Positions 16,293 to 23,228 of a stretch of 26,082 nucleotides of DNA are shown piece after piece. The stretch spans positions 1-26,082 of the IMG/VR virus record IMGVR_UViG_3300048928_000557. One strand, 5' to 3'. How positions within the stretch are numbered: the first letter of the stretch is position 1; each line of letters opens with the position of its first letter. The notes beneath the pieces are model-generated. The model saw only the letters and a program-made list of their open reading frames with translations, made no database searches and was not told where the DNA came from. This stretch comes from a virus. The position numbers were made by a program, and so were the translations under genes.

Positions 16293-17131
16293 GAAGGCAC
16301 ATCTGTGGGGTGGATTTAGAAGTTTTTACAACTCTCCAGCATGGTATCGACGCGATCATTCATAGCATGAGCGCACAGAGTAATCAGCGGTTATCGATGA
16401 CGTGGGCATGGTGAAACTTCGTGGAAAGTTTCGAGCGGCCACGCTCTCCGACGGCCAAAGATTTCCCCAATATTTTTCAAAGCCGTCACCCGCTGTAGGA
16501 CAGCTATTCAGTGCACTCCGTGCGATCTCGTGCGGCTACAACCCCCAACGCTATTACCTACAAACACAACCGAATCGACCGGCAGACGCACCAAGTCGCC
16601 GTCGGTAAATTGTCTCCCGTCACCATTCGCAGTGACCGGGCGGAGCAGCCCGTAGCACGTTAAGTTGCACGCGCATCTTTTGTAAGGGACAGGCAGCTCC
16701 ATGCCTGATTTTGATGGTAACTGTACGCCGGGTGCCCTCGGGCAACCCGGCATTGCAAAGCTCCTACTCGGTCCCATTACCGGCGTACAGTTACCATCTT
16801 TTTTCACCCCCCCGCACGGTTCCATTCAAGGGGAGCGCCGTAGCGATCAGCGTCGTCCCCATCAGCCGGTGACTAATCCGGCATCCGCCTACCAAAACTC
16901 TTCAAAAGCACCGCGTCGCCACGCGAGTCCGGCAGGTTTTAAAGCGGCCAGCGGCTAAGGTAGCGCCCCGGGAAAATGTCGGACGCATCCTCGATCGTTG
17001 GAAACCTTCACGCGTTTAACGTACGCGTTTTAGGCGCTCATCCTCGCGTACGCATTGCAGCCACGAACAACTCAGCTGAACTGGGAAGACCCGTGCTACC
17101 TTCCAGTCTCATTCATGACAAGGAGGTCGCC
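16293..17131. other. Long non-coding stretch with a 19-bp inverted repeat
   Basis: About 840 bases with no supported gene. It contains a degenerate copy of a motif that also precedes the DUF6124 leader (16533-16561 versus 17793-17821) and a 19-bp perfect inverted repeat (16713-16798). A ribosome site AGGAGG at 17121-17126 serves the lipoprotein gene. The rest looks like decayed intergenic DNA; short open frames on both strands are unconvincing. Confidence 0.5.
16713..16798. repeat. 19-bp perfect inverted repeat with nested hairpin
   Basis: GATGGTAACTGTACGCCGG (16713-16731) is exactly reverse-complementary to 16780-16798, with 48 bases between. Inside the left half, a GC hairpin (GCCGGGTGCCC against GGGCAACCCGGC with one bulge) can form. 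The right arm runs into TTTTTT, so it could end transcription. The arms also contain ACTGTAC, a string seen in some MocR-type operators, so a remnant operator is an alternative. Confidence 0.6.
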
Positions 17132-17725
17132 ATGCGCACCCTTTATATCCCTATCATCCTGGCGGCAACTTTTTTGGTATCTGGTTGTAGCATCAAGCAA
17201 ACCGTGACGCCTGCTGAGCTGTCTTCCGAGATGACGCCAGAGATCTGTCTGATCCCCGCCGAAGGACTACGAGAGGGGTTCAACACAGCCTATGAAAACC
17301 TGCTCAAAAACAAGGGATTCCATACGCGTCAGCTTCCGCCAGGCAGCAGCCCGTCCAGCTGTCCTCTTTCGACGACGTATATCGGTACCTGGTCGTGGGA
17401 CCTAGCTATTTACATGAGCTATGCAGATATCCGCGTTTATCAGTACGGCCAGCAGGTGGGCCAAGCGGAATATGACTCGCGTTGGGGTGGCGGTCGGGTC
17501 ATTGATAAATTCATTAATGCTGAGAAAAAAATCACAGAACTGACCAATCAGCTGTTTCCAAACGGTGCCGCAGGCTTAAAGGGCGTTAAGGAGTCAAAAT
17601 CTGGCACCGGTGCCGCACTCCTGACAAAAGACGCTTACCAACAGCGACAGCTCAAACAGCTTGAACAGCAAGGCCTCCCCTATGAGGAATACCAGAAGCG
17701 CTACAAGCTGATCATGGCTGACTAG
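17132..17725 (+). CDS. Sbal_3080-family lipoprotein
   Basis: 197 residues from the ATG at 17132, preceded by AGGAGG at 17121-17126; an upstream in-frame ATG at 16976 has no ribosome site. The N-terminus is a lipoprotein signal (MRTLYIPIILAATFLVSGC) with the lipobox LVSGC and Cys at 19. The mature part has SIKQTVTP, a TYIGTWSWDLAIYMSYADIRVY core and GGGRVIDKFINAEKKITELTNQLFPNG, which match the Sbal_3080 family as I remember it from Pseudomonas and Shewanella. The C-terminal 45 residues (QRQLKQLEQQGLPYEEYQKRY) are an extra helical tail. Residue +2 after the Cys is Ile, so outer-membrane sorting is expected; the role is unknown. Confidence 0.8.
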   Translation: MRTLYIPIILAATFLVSGCSIKQTVTPAELSSEMTPEICLIPAEGLREGFNTAYENLLKNKGFHTRQLPPGSSPSSCPLSTTYIGTWSWDLAIYMSYADIRVYQYGQQVGQAEYDSRWGGGRVIDKFINAEKKITELTNQLFPNGAAGLKGVKESKSGTGAALLTKDAYQQRQLKQLEQQGLPYEEYQKRYKLIMAD

Positions 17726-17792
17726 GCTTACGATGATGCGCATAAACACGTTTAAGGGTGCGCGTTTAAAGACACCCTCTGTTACGTCCTAT

Positions 17793-18110
17793 CGGCTACA
17801 ACGCCTTGCGTCGTTACCTACGCGTGCGCCAGAATCCGCTGGCTTGTGCGGCTGTGGGGCGGGCTATATCGTTTCCCTGTCACTGAAAAACAGTGATCGG
17901 GTTTGGTAGCCCGTTTTGAAAACATCCGCATGGCGACATCTTATGCAGTCTCTTTTTGGGACTCGGCTTTATATGGTGGTCATGCGTGGGGCTCCTTGTG
18001 AGCGCCGGGTTTCCCGTTTTCGACCGGTCTACCAACCCACGTATGGCCGCCACCCGCGTTTGGTAGCGAGGGTGATGGCTCCTCAATCTCAGTATTGAAA
18101 ATGGGAGCTT
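17793..18110 (+). ncRNA. Structured leader/candidate RNA in front of the DUF6124 gene
   Basis: Read directly: 17974-17990 pairs without interruption with 18036-18052 (17 bp, including three G-U pairs). The sequence GTTTGGTAGC occurs twice (17901-17910 and 18058-18067), flanking CTACCAAC (18029-18036), which can pair with either copy but not both. A small hairpin CACTG-AAAAA-CAGTG lies at 17881-17895, and another (CGGG ... CCCG) follows at 17898-17913. Near the end, GCTCC (18078-18082) can pair with GGAGC (18104-18108), which holds the ribosome site. This looks like a riboregulatory leader or a C4-type antisense RNA; only the structure is claimed. Confidence 0.55.
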
Positions 18111-18115
18111 CATCT

Positions 18116-18484
18116 ATGTTCAAAGTTACGCCTAACCCCCCCAATACCGGTCCAGTACCCTACGACGCCTTTATTGATCTTGACCCCAAGAAAATGAAAG
18201 AGGCGGCCGACCGCGCACTCAGCTTCTACCTGAACCCCGGGGCGATGAAAACGCAGATACCGCCCCACAGGCCCAGCACCATTTTCACCATCGACGCAGC
18301 GGTGGATGACGAAACGTTGCTCGTCGAGGCTTGCGAGTCGTTGGCATCAGCCAGCGCCTTGGTCAACGATCTCGTCGACTTGACGGACGACCCACGACGC
18401 CAAACGATGCTGGTACTGCAACGGGTCATCATGTTGGGTGAGTTAGCGGTCAATCGCGTACTGGATAACCACAAGCCTGGGTAG
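18116..18484 (+). CDS. DUF6124 family protein (Pseudomonas-type)
   Basis: 122 residues from the ATG at 18116, with GGGAGC 8 bases upstream; a start seven codons earlier (18095) overlaps the ribosome site and is rejected. The pattern MFKVTPNPPNTGPVPYDAF, then AADRALSFYLNPG, then DDETLLVEACESLASASALVNDLVDL and VIMLGELAVNRVLDNH is the DUF6124/DUF3077-like family that occurs in many copies in Pseudomonas. The protein is a short helical domain of unknown function. It is preceded by a complex RNA leader that can hide its ribosome site, and it is followed by a hairpin terminator. It is a good genus marker. Confidence 0.85.
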   Translation: MFKVTPNPPNTGPVPYDAFIDLDPKKMKEAADRALSFYLNPGAMKTQIPPHRPSTIFTIDAAVDDETLLVEACESLASASALVNDLVDLTDDPRRQTMLVLQRVIMLGELAVNRVLDNHKPG

Positions 18485-18496
18485 TCGCCAGGCGGG

Positions 18497-18524
18497 TAGC
18501 GAGGGTGCGCTTGCGTCCTCGCTA
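18497..18524 (+). terminator. Hairpin terminator after DUF6124 gene
   Basis: TAGCGAGG (18497-18504) pairs perfectly with CCTCGCTA (18517-18524), with a GC-rich inner stem (GCGC ... GCGT). Only TTT follows, so termination may be partial. The arm repeats the GGTAGCGAGGGTG string seen in the leader at 18062-18074. Confidence 0.6.
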
Positions 18525-18563
18525 TTTAGCAGCATTCAAAAGTCGCTACCGCGACAAGCTTCT

Positions 18564-18755
18564 TTATTGTTTCTTGGTAATGCCACCGACGTAGAACCGC
18601 AGATGATGGCGCGCAGCGCTTTCAGCGCTCAGGCCACGCAGCTCTGTTGACCGCTGCTCCCCATTCGGTAAAAACACCGTTAACGTATCGCCCTGCACCC
18701 AGTAAGGGGCGGCGTACTGCGTACCTTCATGCTCGATTGTGACTTCGTCTTCCAT
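18564..18755 (-). CDS. Small hypothetical protein
   Basis: 63 residues, ATG at 18755, with an AAGGTG-type ribosome site upstream on the minus strand. The sequence is balanced and looks like a small beta-barrel domain: EVTIEHEGTQYAAPYWVQGDTLTVFLPNGEQRSTEL, followed by a helix and RFYVGGITKK. I do not recognise a named family, although the composition is that of a real protein. It lies immediately before the shared element and the tail chaperone gene of block B, facing away from them, so it is the last cargo gene. Confidence 0.6.
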   Translation of the reverse strand: MEDEVTIEHEGTQYAAPYWVQGDTLTVFLPNGEQRSTELRGLSAESAARHHLRFYVGGITKKQ

Positions 18756-18825
18756 CTACAACACCTTGTCCTTCTATGGAGTGATTGCCGCTCGATAACG
18801 ATCCTCGATCGAGCCGCGAAATCCT

Positions 18826-18846
18826 CTCCTTAAACTCGATTAAAAG
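18826..18846 (+). promoter_or_regulatory. Shared element, copy 2 (candidate phage late promoter of block B)
   Basis: CTCCTTAAAC, three variable bases, ATTAAAAG; identical to copy 1 (5438-5458) at 18 of 21 positions, and 53 bases before the chaperone ATG against 55 before the protease ATG. No third copy was seen in this window by eye. Confidence 0.55.
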
Positions 18847-18899
18847 CCAGCGTCTGCGCCCAGCGCCACCATCAGGGCTCTCAACCTGGAGCCCACACA

Positions 18900-19214
18900 A
18901 TGGCCGACGCACTCAGCTTCACCCTCAAATTCCCCTTCAAAAGCGCCAGCGGCGACACCCTCAAAATCCTGTCCATCACGCGCCTCAAACGCAAAGACAT
19001 CAGCGCCGCGCAAGCGGTGACCAAAGACGAAGGTGCCATGGAAGACCAACTGGTGGCCAAGATGCTGGGCATCACCCTCGAAGACCTCGGCGAGTTCGAC
19101 ATTGCCGACTCATCGTTAGCTACCGAGGTGTTGCGGGAAATGGCAGCCGGTAGAGCCATTGCTGCAGTCCTGGGACGAAGCACTGCTATTGGTGCTGCGC
19201 CTGCAGCCGTCTGA
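18900..19214 (+). CDS. Tail assembly chaperone (Mu gp41 / P2 E-like)
   Basis: 104 residues, GGAG 8 bases before the ATG. The pattern ADALSFTLKFPFKSASGDTLKILSITRLKRKDISAAQAV, then DQLVAKMLGITLEDLGEFD, is typical of gp41/gpE-type tail assembly chaperones, which coat the tape measure protein during tail assembly. In contractile phages this gene lies between tube and tape measure; here it does too, except that 7.9 kb of cargo separates it from the tube gene. The last 25 codons (AAGRAIAAVLGRSTAIGAAPAAV) lose domain character, whereas another frame there makes better protein, as expected if translation shifts frame. Confidence 0.75.
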   Translation: MADALSFTLKFPFKSASGDTLKILSITRLKRKDISAAQAVTKDEGAMEDQLVAKMLGITLEDLGEFDIADSSLATEVLREMAAGRAIAAVLGRSTAIGAAPAAV

Positions 19215-19314
19215 AATCGAACGGCTAGACATGGTGGATTACTGGCGCTGGGTAGCGGTATGTCAGCGCGAGATTAACCGCCGGCTCGAACTCGCCGAGC
19301 AATCGAGTAGCTGA
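19120..19314 (+). CDS. Overlapping second frame of the tail assembly chaperone (E'/gp42-like extension)
   Basis: The frame +1 (equivalently -2) to the chaperone is open from 19120 to a TGA at 19312-19314 and reads well from about residue 15: LQSWDEALLLVLRLQPSEI, then ERLDMVDYWRWVAVCQREINRRLELAEQ. The chaperone stop at 19212-19214 lies inside it. Such overlapping chaperone frames are fused by ribosomal frameshifting in P2 (-1) and Mu (-2). No clear slippery heptamer was found; the rare AGA codon at 19152-19154 and the CGGGAAA run at 19134-19140 are candidate positions. Independent initiation, for example at TTG 19159, is also possible. Confidence 0.6.
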   Translation, partial: LPRCCGKWQPVEPLLQSWDEALLLVLRLQPSEIERLDMVDYWRWVAVCQREINRRLELAEQSSS

Positions 19315-19534
19315 CCACCGTCACCAAGCCAACCACAAGCCCCGCCAGCAACGCGCCGCCCGCAGCAATAGGGGCGGCCGCCAGCGCCAGCAGTGGCAGC
19401 GCCAAGCAAAACACCAGCACCGCCGCCCACACCGGCAAGTGCACCAGGCACAGCCAGGCAAGCCAGATCACACCGGCGCCGATGGCCAGTGCATAGAGAA
19501 TCTTGGCGGTGCGTAAAGCGGCTTTTTCAAACAT
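19274..19534 (-). CDS. Possible small two-helix membrane protein on the opposite strand
   Basis: 86 residues from the ATG at 19534. It reads as MFEKAALRTAKILYALAIGAG followed by continuous hydrophobic stretches (about residues 12-32 and 36-75) and ends in a basic RRVRAGG. It fills the otherwise empty gap between the chaperone second frame and the tape measure gene, overlapping the former by 41 bases. No good ribosome site is visible, and antisense frames of Ala-rich GC-rich DNA often look hydrophobic, so this may be an artefact. A holin-like or moron protein is conceivable; no family was recognised. Confidence 0.35.
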   Translation of the reverse strand: MFEKAALRTAKILYALAIGAGVIWLAWLCLVHLPVWAAVLVFCLALPLLALAAAPIAAGGALLAGLVVGLVTVVSYSIARRVRAGG

Positions 19535-19552
19535 GCCCAAAGCGTAGCAACT

Positions 19553-22141
19553 ATGGCTAACGAAGTCCTCGTCGGGTTAAAAATTGGAGCAGTTGTCTCT
19601 GGCAGCTTGAACGCGGCATTCGGTTCGGCTAAATCGACCGTGCTGCAATTGGGTCGCGCCCTCCATGGCCTCACGGCCAAGCAACAGCAGATGGGCAACG
19701 AATTGTCGGCGTCGTTGGCCCGTGGCGGCACGGGTGTCGAGCGCCTGCGCCGGCAATACGCGGCGGTGGGCAGCACCCTTGATCAGCTCAAAATCAAACA
19801 AGACCGCCTCACCGCCAGCATCGCCCGCGGTGAAACCCTGAAGACCAGACGTGGTGAACTGCGCGGCCAAGCCATGGAAGTGGCCGGTACTGGGGCGGCG
19901 TTGGGTGCGCCGATTTTTCAGTCGATGAAAACAGCCGTCGACTTCCAGGACCAGACCCGCGACATCGCCATTACCGGCGGCTTCGACCTGGAGCAAGAAG
20001 CCGACCTCAGCCAGGTGATGCGCAAAGCAGCGCTGCGGTGGAACCAGACCCAAACCGACGTTGCCAATGGCACCGCCATACTGATCGCGGGCGGTATTGC
20101 CAGCGCCAAAGAGTTGGCCGCCTACGCACCCGTCATGGCCAAAACAGCCACCGCCACCCGCGCCAGCATGAATGACCTGGGCTCGGTGGCCATTGCGCTC
20201 AACGACAACCTGGGCATTGGCGCCGCAGGCCTTGAACGGTCCATGAACATGCTCGCGTTCGCGGGCAAAAGCGGCCAGTTCGAACTCGCCGACATGGCCA
20301 AATGGCTGCCGCAGTTAACACCCCAGTTTGCCGCCTTGGGCATTACCGGGGAGCGCGCCGTGGCAGAGATCGGCGCGTCGTTACAGATCGCCCGCCGTGG
20401 TGCCGGTAGCAATGACGAGGCCGCCAACAACTTCAAAAACTTCCTCTCAAAGATCACCGCGCCCGAGACGCTCAAGTCATTTGAAAAGGCTGGCATCGAT
20501 CTCAAAGGCAGCATGAAGAACCTGGTCAACGAAGGGCTTTCGCCTGCGCAGTCGATGATCAAAATCCTCACCGCACACCTCGGCACAAAAGCACCGGCCG
20601 CAGCCGCCGAGTACGGCAAGGCGCTGGACATAAAGGACGAGCAAGAACGACACATCGCACTGGCTCGGTTGGATGAAGCCTACAAACTCGGCGCGTTGTT
20701 TACCGACCAACAAGTCTTGTCATTTGTCCGCCCCGCATTGGCCAACCAAAAAGACCTGAGCGGCATCAAGCAAGGCAGCAAAGACGCCGCGGATAAAGGC
20801 GTGCTGGATCAGGACTGGGCTAAACGCATGGGCAGTTCCAAGGAGCAACTCAAAGAGCTGCGCAACAACCTGACCGACATCGGCCTCTCGGTCGGCAACG
20901 CGCTGCTCCCCGCGATTGTCGATGTCAGCCGTGCAGTGGTCCCGCTCATGCGGTCGTTCTCGACATGGGCAGAGCAAAACCCTGATCTCATCAGGGGTGT
21001 AGTGGGCCTGTTGGGCGGTCTGTTACTGGGCAAAATGGCCTTCATCGGCGTTGCTTATGGGGCCAACCTGGTGATGTCACCCTTTGTCGCCATGACCCGC
21101 ACCATCACCACACTCTCCGCCAAATGGACGCTGCTGCAGGGGATGTGGCAGATGGGCAAGTTCACGCCACTGACAACCGGCTTAAGCCGCGTCGGTCGGG
21201 GTATGCGCACGGTGGCCAGGTACGGCGGGTTGTTCTTGCGCGGCCTGACCACCGCCTTGGGCGCACCGTTGATGATGATCGCTCGCGGTGGCCTGTTCCT
21301 GGGCAAGATTCTGGGCGGTACCTTGCTGTTCGGGTTGAAGCTCGCCGGGCAAGCTGTCCTCTGGCTCGGCAGGGCCTTGATGATGAATCCCATCGGCCTG
21401 TTGATCACCGGTATCGCGCTGGGCGCCTACCTGATTTACCGCTACTGGGCACCGATCAAGACCTTCTTCACCGGCCTGTGGGACGAGGTAAAAGCCGGCT
21501 TCAGCGGTGGTCTGTCCGGCATCCTCGGGTTGTTGGCTAACTTCTCGCCGCTGGGCCTGGTCTACCGAGCCTTTGCCGGCGTAATGAGCTACTTCGGCAT
21601 AGAGCTACCGGGCAAATTCACCGAGTTCGGCGGCATGCTGATCACAGGGCTGGTCAATGGCATCAGCAACATGGCCGGGGCCCTCAAAGACAGCGTCGTG
21701 GGCATCGGGTCGTCCGTTAAAGGCTGGTTTACCGAAACACTCGGCATACAGTCACCCAGCCGTGTGTTCATCGGCTACGGCGCCAACATCAGCGAAGGCG
21801 CCGCCATTGGCATCCGTGCTCAGGCAGGTCTGGTACACAGGGCCGCACTCGATATGGCCGCGCAATCAAACGTCGACGTTGCCCCGCCAAACGCCGCGCA
21901 GGTGTCCAAGGCAAGCATGATGGGCAGCGCTTCGCGTATATCCCCAAGTGCAGGCCCTAGTGCGGCGGGCCCAGTGAATTTCCATTTCTCACCTCAAATC
22001 AACGTACCTGCTGGCGCGGACATGGGCCCAATCAATCAAGGGTTGCAGGCCAGCTACACCGAATGGATGCGCATGATGGAGCGCTACATCCACGACCAGC
22101 GTCGCCGCAGCTATGGCCCATCCCATCAGGGGGGCGTCTGA
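19553..22141 (+). CDS. Tail tape measure protein (TP901-type core)
   Basis: 862 residues. An N-terminal coiled coil (about 25-100) is followed by the TP901 core, with AVDFQDQTRDIAITGGFD (about residue 126) and repeated helices such as MAKTATATRASMNDLGSVAIALNDNLGI. Hydrophobic segments at about 478-515 and 560-630 (including LLITGIALGAYLIYRYW) are typical of tape measure proteins, which are thought to cross the inner membrane during DNA entry. The C-terminus contains GWFTETLGIQSPSRVFIGYGANISEG, a widely conserved motif of this family, then a Pro/Ala-rich tail. Its length sets tail length; at roughly 1.5 angstroms per residue that predicts about 130 nm. Its stop overlaps the next start (ATGA). 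Confidence 0.9.
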   Translation: MANEVLVGLKIGAVVSGSLNAAFGSAKSTVLQLGRALHGLTAKQQQMGNELSASLARGGTGVERLRRQYAAVGSTLDQLKIKQDRLTASIARGETLKTRRGELRGQAMEVAGTGAALGAPIFQSMKTAVDFQDQTRDIAITGGFDLEQEADLSQVMRKAALRWNQTQTDVANGTAILIAGGIASAKELAAYAPVMAKTATATRASMNDLGSVAIALNDNLGIGAAGLERSMNMLAFAGKSGQFELADMAKWLPQLTPQFAALGITGERAVAEIGASLQIARRGAGSNDEAANNFKNFLSKITAPETLKSFEKAGIDLKGSMKNLVNEGLSPAQSMIKILTAHLGTKAPAAAAEYGKALDIKDEQERHIALARLDEAYKLGALFTDQQVLSFVRPALANQKDLSGIKQGSKDAADKGVLDQDWAKRMGSSKEQLKELRNNLTDIGLSVGNALLPAIVDVSRAVVPLMRSFSTWAEQNPDLIRGVVGLLGGLLLGKMAFIGVAYGANLVMSPFVAMTRTITTLSAKWTLLQGMWQMGKFTPLTTGLSRVGRGMRTVARYGGLFLRGLTTALGAPLMMIARGGLFLGKILGGTLLFGLKLAGQAVLWLGRALMMNPIGLLITGIALGAYLIYRYWAPIKTFFTGLWDEVKAGFSGGLSGILGLLANFSPLGLVYRAFAGVMSYFGIELPGKFTEFGGMLITGLVNGISNMAGALKDSVVGIGSSVKGWFTETLGIQSPSRVFIGYGANISEGAAIGIRAQAGLVHRAALDMAAQSNVDVAPPNAAQVSKASMMGSASRISPSAGPSAAGPVNFHFSPQINVPAGADMGPINQGLQASYTEWMRMMERYIHDQRRRSYGPSHQGGV

Positions 22142-23022
22142 TGTTTGCCATCCTGGGCGATATCGAATTCACCGTGGCCGGCGGCATCAGTGGCATGGAA
22201 CAAAGCGGCTCGGCCGACTGGGCAGAGCACGCACGTATCCAGGGCAAGCCCTTGCTGGAATGGATCGGTGAAGGGCTCGATGAATGCACTCTGACCATCG
22301 AACTGCACCCAATACTGGGCAATCCAGAGCAACGCTTAAATGCGTTGCGCCAGGCCAAAAGTGAGCATCAACCGTTGGCGTTTGTGATGGGCAGCGGTGA
22401 GTACTTGGGGGCCTACGTCATCACCCAAATGTCCAATGCCATCCGTCGTGCAACCGCCGTGGGCCAGATCAAGGCGGCCACGGTTCATCTGAGCCTTAAG
22501 GAATACACCGGGGCGTTTACGCGCAAAGTCGCCCGACCGGGCCTGCTCGATTCTGCCGTGAACGGGACATCGGCAGCCACCGCCGGTAATCCCGGTCTGA
22601 TCTCGCGCCTGATGCCCACGCCCAGTACCGTCCAAGCGGTGATCGGCCACGCAAAAACAGCCGGCAACCTCCTCAAGGCTGGCCAGAATGTGTACCAAAC
22701 AATCAAGAGCGGCAACGCCTCGATGATCCTCGGCCAGGTTCCGCAATTGTTAGGCGTCACGGCCCGGGCCATAGCACCGCTGCAAGGGCTGAAGGCAGCC
22801 GCCGGGCTACTCGAAGACGGCGCCGACCTGTCGCAATTAGGTGAACGCGTATTGGGCAGTGTGATGGGCGCTCGAACAGCCCTTGATCCGGTCGACCTGG
22901 GCAACATCATCGACCGGTTCTCGGCATCTCACGAATCGCTCGACCAGGCGATCACCACACTGCACAGCGCCCGTACCCGGCTGGCGGGCTTGGCAGGCCA
23001 AGTCTTGACGAGGAAGGCCTGA
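22141..23022 (+). CDS. Tail protein gpU-like with long C-terminal extension
   Basis: 293 residues, ATG overlapping the tape measure stop. Residues 1-135 follow P2 gpU: MFAILGDIEFTV, HARIQGKPLLEWIGEGLDECTLTIEL, NALRQAKSEHQPLAFVMGSGEYLGAYVIT and a final AATVHLSLKEYTG. gpU is a tail completion protein at the head-proximal end. P2 gpU is about 159 residues; this protein continues for about another 155, helical and Ala/Leu-rich, ending LAGQVLTRKA. The extension has no recognised domain and resembles DNA-circulation-type or tape-like helices. The gene is coupled by ATGA overlap to gpX, keeping the P2-like U-X-D order. Confidence 0.8.
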   Translation: MFAILGDIEFTVAGGISGMEQSGSADWAEHARIQGKPLLEWIGEGLDECTLTIELHPILGNPEQRLNALRQAKSEHQPLAFVMGSGEYLGAYVITQMSNAIRRATAVGQIKAATVHLSLKEYTGAFTRKVARPGLLDSAVNGTSAATAGNPGLISRLMPTPSTVQAVIGHAKTAGNLLKAGQNVYQTIKSGNASMILGQVPQLLGVTARAIAPLQGLKAAAGLLEDGADLSQLGERVLGSVMGARTALDPVDLGNIIDRFSASHESLDQAITTLHSARTRLAGLAGQVLTRKA

Positions 23023-23228
23023 TGTTTATCACCCATGTCACCACCGAAGGCGAACGGTGGGATCAGTTGGCTTGGCGTTATTACGGCGATGCTCATCGCT
23101 ATTTACCGATGGTTCAAGCCAACCCTCATGTGCCGATCACCGCCATCTTGCCGTCAGGTTTGACCTTGGCCATCCCCATCCTCGAACCCGTGACCTCCGC
23201 CCAGGACCTGCCACCATGGATGCGATAA
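23022..23228 (+). CDS. Tail protein X (LysM-like)
   Basis: 68 residues, ATG overlapping the gpU stop. GERWDQLAWRYYGDAHRYLPMVQANP and LPSGLTLAIPILEP form the short LysM-like fold of P2 gpX-type proteins. Its end overlaps the gpD start (23216). P2 gpX is similarly about 67 residues. It probably helps join hub proteins in the baseplate. Confidence 0.85.
   Translation: MFITHVTTEGERWDQLAWRYYGDAHRYLPMVQANPHVPITAILPSGLTLAIPILEPVTSAQDLPPWMR

Noticed and set aside
17916-18098. Short open frames in the DUF6124 leader on both strands
   Set aside because: They run across the 17-bp stem and lack ribosome sites; RNA structure explains the sequence better.
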